This document shows, piece after piece, positions 51,345 to 60,519 of a stretch of DNA of 61,221 nt. The stretch comes from an uncultured Oscillospiraceae bacterium. Its GTDB lineage: Bacteria > Bacillota > Clostridia > Oscillospirales > Oscillospiraceae. The translations under genes were made by a program, and so were the position numbers. The stretch is from NCBI GenBank assembly GCA_934597175.1, contig CAKTQR010000011.1:1-61221 (forward strand). Direction: 5' to 3'. The notes below the pieces were generated by a model, which saw only the letters and a program-made list of their open reading frames with translations, had not been told where the DNA came from and did no database searches. Each line of letters begins with the position of its first letter. The first letter of the stretch is position 1.

Positions 51345-52739
51345 TTACAGAAGGCCCAATGCCATCCAGAGAGGTACGCTGCAGGTCATTGCGATGAGGT
51401 TGATGATGCAGTATGCATACGAGCCCTTGGATGCGGTCGCAAAGTCGAGGGAAGGATCGCACATCTTGATAAGGCCTGCGGATGCGGGATTCTGGTATGC
51501 GACATTCCAGCAGGTGCCGGATACCCAAGAGGTGAATACGAGGACGAAAATGTTGATGCCGTGTGCCTCAAGCAGCGAGCCGAAGATTGCGATCATGACG
51601 GCCATGCAGCAGGACTGAGACACGATGACGAAACGAAGCAGGTAGGTGATGATGCACAGTGCGGGGATGAAGATCCAGGGGCTGCTCATGATGGGAGCGA
51701 GGATAGGTCCGAGGATGCCGGCCAGCCAGGTGCTGACGCCGAGAGATGCCATGAGGCCTGCGACGGAAAGAACACCGCCGACGAAGATGGTGATGGTCCA
51801 CATGCCCTTTGCGCCGACCTCGGGAGGAGTGATCAGGCCGCATGCGATGAATGCGACATCGGCGAGGATGGCGATCATGCCTGCGTCGATCTTGTGTGTG
51901 GACTGGGTGAGCCAGAGAACGAGGGCGACGAGAACGATGATGATGCCCTGCTTCTCCTTGGTGCTGATCTTGCCGAGAGCCTTGTACGACTCCTTGATGA
52001 ACTCAACATTTGCTGCCTTCTGAGTCTCGGTGGGCTTGCAGAAAACGAGGCAGAATACATAAACGAGGACAATGCAGACTACATACCATACGCATGCACG
52101 GACAAACCACTGACCCCAGGAAACGCTCTCGCCAACGAAGCCGAGCATGAGTGCGACATAAACAGAGCCGGAAACGAAGGCCATGCCGAGCTGGTTGGTG
52201 CCCATGAAGTTTGCAAACCACAGGCCGAGGGACTGCTTGGAGTTGCGCTCTGCGCCGGATGCCTCACAGACCTGGTTCACAAACGGAGCCATCATGGAGG
52301 TCTTTGCGGTGGAGGACGGGATGATGGGGCTCATGATAACGCCGGAAAGGAGCATTGCGGTGACCTGACCTGCGTAAGTTCCGGGGAAGCGGGTCAGCAC
52401 CCACAGAGCGAGGCGCTTCATAAAGCCGCTGTTGTTGATGCCGATGGACATGATGAACACGCCGATGCACAGCCACACGGTGCTGGAGGCGAAGTTCGAG
52501 GTGACCTCGGCAACGGTTGCGACCTTGAGTGCTACGAGCACTGCCATAGTGCACAATACTGCTGCCCAGTCGGGGACTGCACGGGAAATGATAAGCACGA
52601 GCATGAACACGAAGCAGCCGAGATACTGCCACGCCGCACGGCTCATCTGCTCGGTCTCAGCGGGAAGATATGCGATGAGAACGAGCGCTGCAATTGCGAG
52701 TACGAAGCCAAGAAGTGTTCTTTTTGTGTTCTTAGACAT
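51345..52739 (-). CDS. DASS/SLC13-type anion:sodium symporter
   Basis: 464 residues with about 11-12 helices. IIPSSTAKTSMMAPFVNQVC matches the SNT motif region of the DASS family, and the second repeat has VSQSCCMAVMIAIFG and SWVSGTCWNVAYQNPA. DASS proteins import di- or tricarboxylates or other organic anions with Na+. Its position between CoA ligase and crotonase genes makes it the likely importer of the pathway substrate. That substrate is therefore probably an anionic carboxylate. AAAGGAG precedes the ATG. Confidence 0.85.
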   Translation of the reverse strand: MSKNTKRTLLGFVLAIAALVLIAYLPAETEQMSRAAWQYLGCFVFMLVLIISRAVPDWAAVLCTMAVLVALKVATVAEVTSNFASSTVWLCIGVFIMSIGINNSGFMKRLALWVLTRFPGTYAGQVTAMLLSGVIMSPIIPSSTAKTSMMAPFVNQVCEASGAERNSKQSLGLWFANFMGTNQLGMAFVSGSVYVALMLGFVGESVSWGQWFVRACVWYVVCIVLVYVFCLVFCKPTETQKAANVEFIKESYKALGKISTKEKQGIIIVLVALVLWLTQSTHKIDAGMIAILADVAFIACGLITPPEVGAKGMWTITIFVGGVLSVAGLMASLGVSTWLAGILGPILAPIMSSPWIFIPALCIITYLLRFVIVSQSCCMAVMIAIFGSLLEAHGINIFVLVFTSWVSGTCWNVAYQNPASAGLIKMCDPSLDFATASKGSYAYCIINLIAMTCSVPLWMALGLL

Positions 52740-52804
52740 TTTCGTCTTCTCCTTTTTTATGTTTATTTTTTAATTAACATTCAACGGGTAAAGTAAATTC
52801 TCTG

Positions 52805-54478
52805 CTATTTTTTCTGGTCATCAAATGCATGCTCAAGATACATTTTTTTGACCGCTTTTCTGTCGGGCTTGCGATTCTTGGTCTTGGGGAGCATGTTCAT
52901 GGTGTAATACTCCTTGGGGACTTTGAATCTCGAAAGCTTTTCACGGCAGACACGCTCTACCTCGTCAAGATCGACCGTTTTGCCCGGCATGGGCTGAACG
53001 AATATTGCGGGAACTTCTCCCCTGCGCTCGTTCGGAACGCCTATGGCTATTGCATCTGCGACATCCGGTGCGGTTATTGCGACCGCCTCCAGCTCGCTGG
53101 GGAACACATTGAAGCCGCCGGTTATGATGAGATCTTTCTTCCTGTCGCATATGACAAGGAAGCCCTCCTCATCTATCAGCCCAATGTCTCCGGTGTACAG
53201 CCAGCCGTTGCGCAGCATTTTTGCCGTTTCCTCGGGGTTGTCCCAATACTCGTGCATGACACATTCGCCGCGGCAGATTATCTCGCCCGGCGTTCCGTCC
53301 TCGACGACCTCGGTGCCGGTCTCCTGATCGACGATGAGGTATTCGATGTTGGGGTTAACTACGCCGACCGTGCCTACCTTGCGGTGGTCATGACCGTTTA
53401 TGGTTATGGTGTTTACCGTTTCGGTCATGCCGTAGCCCTCGGTGATGACGGCTCCCGTGAGCTCCTCGACACGCTTGATGACATCCACGGGCAGCGGAGC
53501 CGAGCCGCAGGTTATGACCTTGAGCGAAGAGATGTCATACTTCTGATACTCCTCATGTGTAGCGATAAGCTTCATCCACAGAGGAACGGACGGCCAAACG
53601 GTGGGACGGTACTGCTCGATGACCCTGAGTATCTCGTCAAGGCTCTCGGCAAAGAATATCGTGCCGCCCATGGTGAGGTTTACGACGATGCCCTGACCGA
53701 AGCCGAAAGCGTGCGACATGCCCAGTGCGATGATGACCATGTAGTTTTCATAGTCATTGTCATTTAAGAAGGGTCTGAAATACTGCACCTGAGCCATTGC
53801 CTTTGCAACAAATGCGTGGTTTGTCTGGCAGCAGCCCTTCAACACGCCGGTAGTACCGCCGGTGTATTGAAGTATCGCAATATCCTCGGGCGAAATTTCG
53901 ATGTCGGGCTCGGAGGCGTCGTCGGAAATTATGCTCCCCCACGCATTGAGCTCAGCCCAGCGGTTTTCTTTCTCAAGGGTAGGGCAGAACACCGCCTTTT
54001 CGATGCTCTGTCTGTCGTCCTTGAGTGCCTGGACTACCGCATCCGCACCGTCCGAGTCTGTTATGACCATCTTCGGCGTGCAGTCTTTGATCCTGCGGAT
54101 TATCTCATCTGCGGTGGAACGGGGGTTGGTGTTGACCATTATGATGCCGGTCTTGAAGCAGGCATGTGCCAGCGCCACGAACTCAAAGCCGTTTGAGACA
54201 TAGGTTATGACACGGTCGCCCTTCTCAAGTCCGTTTGCGAGAAAGCCGTTGGCTATTTTTGCTGCAAGAGTATTGCACTCGACATAGCTCATTTTCTCGC
54301 CGTTATAAATTACATAGGTCTTGTCGGGATGTTCGTTTACTCTTTCGAGGAACAGCTCCTTGCAGGAAACGGCAGGTATCGGAAAATCGTAGACCACGCA
54401 GGGGTCTTTGATCTTATCCCACTTTTTTCTGTATCGGACCAGCGCCTCTTCAAATTGTTTGTTTTGCAGCTGATTCAT
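52805..54478 (-). CDS. Acyl/aryl-CoA ligase
   Basis: 557 residues, adenylate-forming enzyme. A3 motif YTGGTTGVLKG, A5 GYGMTE, A7 TGDIG, and C-terminal LPKTKNRKPDRK, where the catalytic lysine follows NR instead of the more usual G. It activates the imported carboxylate to its CoA ester, after which the transferases could recycle CoA. Second gene of the long operon, 158 bases after the OYE gene with two strong hairpins in between. Closest by motifs to CaiC/long-chain ligases. Substrate unknown. Confidence 0.86.
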   Translation of the reverse strand: MNQLQNKQFEEALVRYRKKWDKIKDPCVVYDFPIPAVSCKELFLERVNEHPDKTYVIYNGEKMSYVECNTLAAKIANGFLANGLEKGDRVITYVSNGFEFVALAHACFKTGIIMVNTNPRSTADEIIRRIKDCTPKMVITDSDGADAVVQALKDDRQSIEKAVFCPTLEKENRWAELNAWGSIISDDASEPDIEISPEDIAILQYTGGTTGVLKGCCQTNHAFVAKAMAQVQYFRPFLNDNDYENYMVIIALGMSHAFGFGQGIVVNLTMGGTIFFAESLDEILRVIEQYRPTVWPSVPLWMKLIATHEEYQKYDISSLKVITCGSAPLPVDVIKRVEELTGAVITEGYGMTETVNTITINGHDHRKVGTVGVVNPNIEYLIVDQETGTEVVEDGTPGEIICRGECVMHEYWDNPEETAKMLRNGWLYTGDIGLIDEEGFLVICDRKKDLIITGGFNVFPSELEAVAITAPDVADAIAIGVPNERRGEVPAIFVQPMPGKTVDLDEVERVCREKLSRFKVPKEYYTMNMLPKTKNRKPDRKAVKKMYLEHAFDDQKK

Positions 54479-54543
54479 TTTAATTTTTCCTCATTAAGCT
54501 TTTTAAGCTCTAATTCTCCCCTTCCCCTTACTCCCTCCACGAA

Positions 54544-54627
54544 CTGCCGGGGAGGAGCCCGGCAGCCCATGGGGAAAAAGGGGGATTACACAGCCGGACT
54601 GTCGTGCGGCGCTGCGCCGCACAGTCC
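54544..54627. other. Two strong hairpins between the OYE and CoA-ligase genes
   Basis: CTGCCGGG-N6-CCCGGCAG (54544-54565), and GTGCGGCGC-T-GCGCCGCAC (54604-54622) extended by GGACT/AGTCC (54596-54627). Neither has a T-run. They may block exonucleases or attenuate downstream transcription. Confidence 0.6.
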
Positions 54628-54636
54628 TGAGCTAAT

Positions 54637-56670
54637 TTATATGCTTGCGGCCAGCTTGTAAGCGGACTCGACCGCATCCGGAATTCTTGCTACCTTGACA
54701 GCGTCGCCGATGCAGTCAACATTCTTGACCTTGCCGACGAGCTGCTCATACATATCATTATTGGGCTTTGCGCCTGCTGCTATAACAACGGTGTCTGCCG
54801 GCAGGGTCTGAACGCCCTCTGCGTTTTCAACAACGACTCCTTCCTTGGTGATCTCGAGGACCTTGGTCTCCTTGAGCATCTTCGTGCCCAGCTGCTTGGT
54901 GCGTGCGATTATCGACCAGCGGCTGCCGGGGTTGATGTCGGGAGCGAACTTCTTGCCCATCTCGACGATGGCAACATTGTGAACGCCGTGGTTGAGCAGC
55001 TGCTGGAGCTTCTCATAGGGCTCGGTCTTGTAGATCATCATGAATCTCAGCTCATCGGCGGTAAGAGTGCCGATCTCGCCGATGTACATTGCGACCTCAA
55101 CGCCGACATCGCCGCCGCCGACGACGACGACATTCTTGCCGAGCTCTGCCTTGCCGTCAAACACATCCCATGCGTGAACAACGGGAACGCTGGGGTCTCT
55201 GGGGATTGGGGGGATGGACGCCTTCGAGCCGCATGCGAGAACGACACGGTCGAAATCCTTGCTTGCTGCGATAATATCCTCTGCTGTGGCTTCCTTGTTG
55301 AGGATTATCTCAACGCCCAGCTCACGGCAGGTGCGCTCGAGCCACTGGCCGAAGAAGCGGATATCATAGCGGCGGGGAGGCGTTGCGGCAAACAGCGAAA
55401 GGCCGATGGTGCGGTTGCGCTTTTCCCAAATGGTGACCTTGTGGCCGCGCAGCGCTGCAACACGGGCAAACTCCATGCCGGACGGGCCTGCGCCGATGAC
55501 GAGGATCTTCTCGGGATTCTCGCTCTTTTTCTCGGTGGGCATGAGACCGTTTTCGTCCTCAAGCTCCTGCTCACGGTTGCACTCGTAGTTGCCGATGCAG
55601 CCGATGGGCTTACTGATCATTGCCATGTCAAGGCACTTTGCGTTACATCCTACGCAGGGACGGATGGTAGATGCTTTGCCTGCTATCGCCTTGTTGACAA
55701 CATCGGGGTCAGCCAGGAACGGACGACCCATAACGATAGCGTCAAAGTCACCTCTGTCGACGAGCTCCTCTGCCTTTTCGATGTTCATGCGCATGCCCTG
55801 TGCGACGGGGGCCTTGACTCTTGCCTTGATCTGGCGGCCGAGGTATGCCCATGCGCCGTGGGGAACTTCCATGGTGATGAGGGGAACTGCCGACTCATGC
55901 CAGCCTGCGGTGATGGAAAAGCCGTCAACATAGCCGGTCTTGTCCAGAAGCTCGCAGATCTCGGCGATATCGTCGCCGTTGCAGCCGCCGTCCATGAAGT
56001 CGCTGCCGCTGACACGAAGCGAAATGGGATAATCCGGGCCGACTGCCTTTCTCATGCCCTCGAGGGTCTCGACCATGAAGCGGCAGCGGTTTTCGAGCGA
56101 GCCGCCGTATTCATCGGTACGATGGTTGGTAAGCGGGGAGAAGAACTGGCCGTACAGATAGCCGGAGTTAGTCTCGATCTCGATGCCGTCAAAGCCTGCC
56201 TTCTTTGCGATGACCGCAGCGTCTGCCTGCCACTCGACGAACTCCTTGATCTCCTCAACGGTGAGCTCCTTGGGCATTTCAAAGTGAGTGAATCTGCCGG
56301 GGATGGGGGACGGTGCAACAGCCTGCTCGCCCTGGATGCTTGCGCGGTTAGCGCATCTGCCGCGATGCATGAGCTGTGCGAATACCTTGCTGCCGCCCTC
56401 GTGGATGGCATCGGTCAGCTTCTTGAGCGAGGGGATGTACTTCTCGTCGGTGAGCATTGCGCCGTGGTTGGGATTGTAGCGCACCTTGTCCCACTGCATG
56501 TTTGCGAAAATTATAAGGCCGACTCCGCCGAGCGCACGGCGTCTGTAAAATTCAACGACATCATCCATTATAAAGCCGTCGACGGTATGGCCTATGCTCA
56601 TTGGCGACATGATCACTCTGTTCTTAAGCTCAAGCTGGTTGACCTTAAACGGTGTGTAAAGTCTTTTCAT
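54637..56670 (-). CDS. NADH:flavin oxidoreductase/2-enoate reductase (OYE-FeS-FAD type)
   Basis: 677 residues from ATG 56670 (GAGGAGG upstream; an in-frame ATG at 56691 is less likely). Three parts: FMN-binding TIM barrel (1-350), [4Fe-4S] site with CVGCNAKC and CIGNYEC (about 345-370), and FAD/NAD(P)H domains with VIGAGPSGMEFARVAA and VVVVGGGDVGVEVAMY. This is the BaiCD/BaiH, 2-enoate reductase and FadH architecture. It reduces an activated C=C bond using NAD(P)H. The usual barrel histidine before GYL is replaced (NSGYLYGQFFSP), suggesting a different substrate mode. First gene behind the sigma-54 promoter. Confidence 0.88.
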   Translation of the reverse strand: MKRLYTPFKVNQLELKNRVIMSPMSIGHTVDGFIMDDVVEFYRRRALGGVGLIIFANMQWDKVRYNPNHGAMLTDEKYIPSLKKLTDAIHEGGSKVFAQLMHRGRCANRASIQGEQAVAPSPIPGRFTHFEMPKELTVEEIKEFVEWQADAAVIAKKAGFDGIEIETNSGYLYGQFFSPLTNHRTDEYGGSLENRCRFMVETLEGMRKAVGPDYPISLRVSGSDFMDGGCNGDDIAEICELLDKTGYVDGFSITAGWHESAVPLITMEVPHGAWAYLGRQIKARVKAPVAQGMRMNIEKAEELVDRGDFDAIVMGRPFLADPDVVNKAIAGKASTIRPCVGCNAKCLDMAMISKPIGCIGNYECNREQELEDENGLMPTEKKSENPEKILVIGAGPSGMEFARVAALRGHKVTIWEKRNRTIGLSLFAATPPRRYDIRFFGQWLERTCRELGVEIILNKEATAEDIIAASKDFDRVVLACGSKASIPPIPRDPSVPVVHAWDVFDGKAELGKNVVVVGGGDVGVEVAMYIGEIGTLTADELRFMMIYKTEPYEKLQQLLNHGVHNVAIVEMGKKFAPDINPGSRWSIIARTKQLGTKMLKETKVLEITKEGVVVENAEGVQTLPADTVVIAAGAKPNNDMYEQLVGKVKNVDCIGDAVKVARIPDAVESAYKLAASI

Positions 56671-56765
56671 ATTTACCTCCTCAGTATCCATAACCTCAGC
56701 TCAGTATCGATTATCCCGGCCGGGGAACTGACCGTGTCGGTTATTTTCTTGACGCTCTATTTTTA

Positions 56766-56782
56766 ATGCAAATTCCGTGCCA
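56766..56782 (-). promoter_or_regulatory. Sigma-54 promoter of the 12-kb CoA operon
   Basis: Minus strand TGGCAC (56782-56777), GGAAT, TTGCAT (56771-56766): an exact -24/-12 consensus with correct spacing, about 100 bases before the OYE start codon. Confidence 0.88.
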
Positions 56783-56829
56783 AGTCTGTTAAAAAATTAT
56801 TTTTTCTTATTTTGCTCCGCTTAGTCACG

Positions 56830-56847
56830 ACACATTTCGAAGTGTGT
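56830..56847. promoter_or_regulatory. Upstream activator palindrome for the sigma-54 promoter
   Basis: ACACA-T-TTCGAA-G-TGTGT, centred about 65 bases upstream of the -24/-12 element. TGTGT/ACACA half-sites also occur next to the adjacent activator gene. Confidence 0.65.
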
Positions 56848-56855
56848 ACAAAGTT

Positions 56856-56888
56856 AAAAAAGTCGAACACCCGCCATGCAAGTGTTCG
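56856..56888 (-). terminator. Terminator of the sigma-54 activator gene
   Basis: Minus strand CGAACAC, an 11-base loop, GTGTTCG, then ACTTTTTT. Confidence 0.7.
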
Positions 56889-56908
56889 GCTCTTTGTTTG
56901 TCTTTTTG

Positions 56909-58867
56909 TTATTTGTCACTGTGCGTATCCTCTGCACCGTTGAGTATCCTGTAGAGCGTGGAGCGTGAAACGCCCATCTCCTGTGCGACCTTGGATTTGT
57001 TGCCCTTAAACTCGACCATGAGCTTCTTTGCCATCTCGAGCCGCTGCTTTGTGAAGAAGTCGCTCATCATCCGAAGCTCCGTGCCCTCGGACTCCGCCGC
57101 GGGGCTCTCCGCCGCCCGTTCGAGCTTGGTTATGCTCTGCGGGAGGTCCTCGTACTCGATGCAGTCGCTTTTGCAGACGATGACGCTATATTCCATGCAG
57201 TTGCGCAGCTCACGGACATTGCCCGGCCAGTCGTATTCTGTCATGGCGACGACCGCAGCGGGGCTAATCTCGTGAATATTCTTCCCGTTTTCAAGCGCAA
57301 AGCGTTCAAGGAAGTACTCTGCCAGCTCCTTTATGTCCGCCCTGCGCCGTCTGAGCGGTATCATGGTGAGGTTTATGACATTCAAACGGTAGTACAGGTC
57401 TGCCCTGAAGCTGCCGTCGGCAATGCATTTCGTGAGGTCCTTGTTGGTGGCTGTAACTATTCGTACATCTACATTTATAGGCTTTGTTGCGCCTATGCGG
57501 GTTATACAGTTATCCTCCAGCGCACGCAAAAGGACGCTCTGCATTTCAACGGGCATTTCGCCTATCTCGTCTAAGAACAGCGTGCCGCCGTCGGCAAGCT
57601 CGAACTTTCCCTTTGCGCCCGTGCGGCTTGCGCCTGTAAACGAGCCGCCGACATAGCCGAAAAGCTCGCTGCCTATAAGATCACGGGGTATCGCCGCACA
57701 GTTTACGGCGACAAAGGGCTTGTCCTTGCGCTGGCTGGTGCAATGGATCGCATTTGCAAAAAGCTCCTTGCCCGTGCCCGATTCGCCCTGAATAAGTATG
57801 GGGCTCGAGGTCGACGAGATCTGCTCGGCAAAGCGCTTGAGCTGCACGAAATTATCCGAAACACCGATGAGATCATCGAAGGTATAGCGTGCATAATTGC
57901 CGTCTGCGGGCTTTTCCTCTTTCTTGATTTTGCCCTTATAAATGGTGATAAGTGCACCGAATTGGCGCAAATTCGTGTTAATTATGCTGCAATCGGCAAA
58001 ATACTGCTCTCTTGAGCCATTTGGATGCACAAGCTCGACGGGCTTGCCGATGACCTTTTTGCCCTCGGCTATCTTCGACACGAGCGACATGAGCTCGGGG
58101 CAGATATCGCCCAAAAAACTGTTAATGGTCTCCTGCGGATGGTAGTTATAAAAGTCGTAGAACATGTCGTTTGCGAAGGTGACTGAGCAGCTGTTGTCGA
58201 CCATTATAACTATATCGTTCGTGCTTCCTCGGCTGTATTCGTTGCGCTGCATGATATCACGCATGATAACATCCTTGGTCACATGGCCGGTCGTTATGAT
58301 GGTCTCGGTCGATTCGAGCAGCTTAAAAAGGTTGTACATGCGCTCATCGAAGTTTTCCTTATAGGTGATTATCATGACATAGCCGTTTCGGCTGTATTTG
58401 CCCTTAATTCTGAACGCAAAGGTAACATAGGGCTTAAAAGCGTCCAGATAATGTTCATCTCCGATGACCCATGTGCTGTTGGGGCTTCGTGCGGACATGA
58501 CGGCAGCGTTCGTTCCGGCGATATTCTCGCCGACATTGCCGCCGAGCTTAATATTCTTTGCGGAAAGCTCATCCTTGAGCTTTTTGTCGCCGTAGCGTCC
58601 GAAAATATCAAAGTTTTCGTACAGATACAGAAGCACGGAGTTGTTAGCTGCCAGTGTCTCCGCCACTGCCTGATAATACTCGGGCGTGCTCTTGCGCATG
58701 AGCCTGATATGACCCGTGACATGATTTTTGCACCGCTCACGGTCGGCCTCCGTCACCTCGGGCAGAGCCTGCGTGTGCATATCAAGTCCGTTTCTCTCGC
58801 ACATGTATCTTGAGCTTTCGAGCATGCTGAGGTACTCTTTTTCACGAATGAGAAAATCCATATTCAT
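56909..58867 (-). CDS. Sigma-54-dependent transcriptional activator
   Basis: 652 residues. N-terminal sensor (about 1-200), PAS domain (about 215-320), AAA+ domain with GESGTGKELF (about 360), GSFTGA loop (about 405, an accepted GAFTGA variant), intact LFLDEIGEM (about 430) and R-finger region FRADLYYRLNVI, then a Fis-type helix-turn-helix (NKSKVAQEMGVSRSTLYRIL). All parts needed to open sigma-54 promoters are present. GGAGG precedes ATG 58867. It has a sigma-A promoter overlapped by TGTGTC repeats, so it may repress itself. Target is inferred to be the operon at 56670. Confidence 0.92.
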   Translation of the reverse strand: MNMDFLIREKEYLSMLESSRYMCERNGLDMHTQALPEVTEADRERCKNHVTGHIRLMRKSTPEYYQAVAETLAANNSVLLYLYENFDIFGRYGDKKLKDELSAKNIKLGGNVGENIAGTNAAVMSARSPNSTWVIGDEHYLDAFKPYVTFAFRIKGKYSRNGYVMIITYKENFDERMYNLFKLLESTETIITTGHVTKDVIMRDIMQRNEYSRGSTNDIVIMVDNSCSVTFANDMFYDFYNYHPQETINSFLGDICPELMSLVSKIAEGKKVIGKPVELVHPNGSREQYFADCSIINTNLRQFGALITIYKGKIKKEEKPADGNYARYTFDDLIGVSDNFVQLKRFAEQISSTSSPILIQGESGTGKELFANAIHCTSQRKDKPFVAVNCAAIPRDLIGSELFGYVGGSFTGASRTGAKGKFELADGGTLFLDEIGEMPVEMQSVLLRALEDNCITRIGATKPINVDVRIVTATNKDLTKCIADGSFRADLYYRLNVINLTMIPLRRRRADIKELAEYFLERFALENGKNIHEISPAAVVAMTEYDWPGNVRELRNCMEYSVIVCKSDCIEYEDLPQSITKLERAAESPAAESEGTELRMMSDFFTKQRLEMAKKLMVEFKGNKSKVAQEMGVSRSTLYRILNGAEDTHSDK

Positions 58868-58922
58868 GCCGCTGCGCCTCCGAAAAAAATTTTTTATTGC
58901 TCAGAAAAAGTTCGTCTGTGCC

Positions 58923-58951
58923 ATTGTAACACTAAGTGCGCAGTGTGTCAA
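58923..58951 (-). promoter_or_regulatory. Sigma-A promoter of the sigma-54 activator gene
   Basis: Minus strand TTGACA (58951-58946), 17 bases, TACAAT (58928-58923). The -35 box is part of a GTGTGTCA repeat. Confidence 0.7.
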
Positions 58952-58994
58952 ATTGTTAAAAGTGTGTCATCTTCGGTCACCGTATTTGAAACAA

Positions 58995-59015
58995 AGTGTG
59001 TCACGATGATACACT
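58995..59015. promoter_or_regulatory. Activator binding palindrome upstream of its own gene
   Basis: AGTGTGTCA-CGA-TGATACACT, eight of nine positions paired. Further GTGTGTCA copies lie at about 58943-58950 and 58964-58971. Confidence 0.5.
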
Positions 59016-59053
59016 TGTGTCGTTCACCCTTGTGCAATTCTATATTTTTCAAC

Positions 59054-59082
59054 TTGATTTTGTATAAGTATTTTGATATCAT
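59054..59082 (+). promoter_or_regulatory. Sigma-A promoter of rpoN
   Basis: TTGATT (59054-59059), 17 bases, TATCAT (59077-59082). The start codon is 84 bases downstream. Confidence 0.6.
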
Positions 59083-59166
59083 TGATAGGTATGTAAAAAG
59101 TGTTTCAAATAGTCAAATTGTAAACAAATATATTTTTGTGTCATTTCGAGGTAAAAAACCGCTGCC

Positions 59167-60510
59167 ATGAAGCTGAAGAACGCCGTCACAATTAAACAGA
59201 CGATCGCACCGGCGACCATTCAGCTGCTGGAGATGGTGCAGCTGAACACCGTGGAGCTCGGCAGATATCTCACCGAGCAGGCCATGGAAAACCCCGCTAT
59301 CGACATCGACGAGCTTGCCGCAGCGTCAAAAAGCGGCGAGCTTGCAGGCCGTGTCGAGTGGCTCGGCTCGTTTGGCTCGCAGCGTCCGGAGAGCGTCGGC
59401 AGCGCCGATGATGACGACACGCCCGACAGCCCCATCGCATCCTGCACGAAGCAGACCGATGTCCGCTCGTATCTTTTGAGCATGCTTTTAAGCTCCGATG
59501 CCGACAGGGACACGAAAAGGATATACCGCTATCTCATCGGCTGCGTCGACAGCCGTGGTTTTCTTTCCGAGGACTGGGACAAGACGGCGCAGAAGCTAGG
59601 TGTCGAGCGCAAAGCGGTCGAAGCCTGCGTTGCCGTCATGCGCTCCCTGCCGCCGACGGGCATATGCGCCGAGGATGTGCGAGGCTGCCTGACGGCGCAG
59701 CTGAGCAAGAGTGACAGTGTCGCCCGCAGCATCGTCGGAAGCTTCCTTGAGGAGCTTTCGCACGGGCACTATACGCAGATATCAAAATCGCTGGGTGTCC
59801 CCGTGAGCGCAGTGCGCAGCGCCGAAAAGCGCATAAAAGGGCTCTACCCCTACCCCACGTCGGCGCTTGAGGGCAGCCGGGACGCCGACGGCATGTACAT
59901 TTACCCCGACCTCAGCGTCGAGCAGACCGCCGACGGGCTGAGCATTTCCCTGTGCCGACCGTACAGTCCGCATCTGAAGATCAGCTCGTTCTGCAGGGAG
60001 CTCAAGAAATCGACGGACGACGAGAGCGTCATAAGCTACATTGACGAGCGCATGGCGGCAGCCGGCAGGCTGTATCAGAATGTGTGCCGCTGCGAGAAAA
60101 CCGTCCTGAGCTGCTTTGAAACGCTTGCGAAAATGCAGAGCGATTATTTGTGCGGCGTTTCGGACACCCTCAAGCCCATGACGCTTGCCGATATCGCCGA
60201 CTCCACGGGGCTGAGCATTTCCACCGTCAGCCGCACGGTGCGTGGCAAGTACATCCAGTGCAAGCGTGGCGTTATCCCGGCAAAGCTATTCTTCACCGCA
60301 AAGCTAGAGAGCAAGGGCGGCGCACGCTCGGCAGACGAAGCAAAAAAGCTCCTGCGTGAAGCCATCGACGGCGAGGACAAGGCTTCTCCCCTGTCCGATG
60401 CTCAGCTCAGCGACATTTTGACCCAAAAAGGTTTTTCAATTTCACGGCGCACCGTCGCCAAATACCGTGACGAGCTCAGCATCCCGGGCACATATGTAAG
60501 AAAGAAATGA
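59167..60510 (+). CDS. rpoN: RNA polymerase sigma-54 factor
   Basis: 447 residues, the usual size. Region I is glutamine-containing at the N-terminus (KQTIAPATIQLLEMVQLN), an acidic spacer follows (SADDDDTPDSP), then the core-binding and DNA-binding domains, and the RpoN box region SRRTVAKYRDELSIP recognises the -24 element. It is needed for transcription from the TGGCAC-N5-TTGCAT promoter at 56766. Having rpoN next to one activator and its target operon suggests a local, possibly transferred, regulatory unit, although rpoN could serve other loci. GAGGT is 14 bases before ATG, longer than usual. Confidence 0.94.
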   Translation: MKLKNAVTIKQTIAPATIQLLEMVQLNTVELGRYLTEQAMENPAIDIDELAAASKSGELAGRVEWLGSFGSQRPESVGSADDDDTPDSPIASCTKQTDVRSYLLSMLLSSDADRDTKRIYRYLIGCVDSRGFLSEDWDKTAQKLGVERKAVEACVAVMRSLPPTGICAEDVRGCLTAQLSKSDSVARSIVGSFLEELSHGHYTQISKSLGVPVSAVRSAEKRIKGLYPYPTSALEGSRDADGMYIYPDLSVEQTADGLSISLCRPYSPHLKISSFCRELKKSTDDESVISYIDERMAAAGRLYQNVCRCEKTVLSCFETLAKMQSDYLCGVSDTLKPMTLADIADSTGLSISTVSRTVRGKYIQCKRGVIPAKLFFTAKLESKGGARSADEAKKLLREAIDGEDKASPLSDAQLSDILTQKGFSISRRTVAKYRDELSIPGTYVRKK

Positions 60511-60519
60511 GGGATATTC

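Noticed and set aside
44228..56670. Assignment as a bile-acid (bai) or carnitine (cai) operon
   Set aside because: Only parts match. There is no BaiE, BaiA, BaiG or BCCT transporter, and the DASS transporter, AMACR-like member and duplicated transferases do not fit either system.
58880..58923. TGGCAC upstream of the sigma-54 activator as a sigma-54 promoter
   Set aside because: The -12 position reads AACTT instead of TTGC. A perfect-spacing TTGACA/TACAAT promoter lies just upstream and explains expression.
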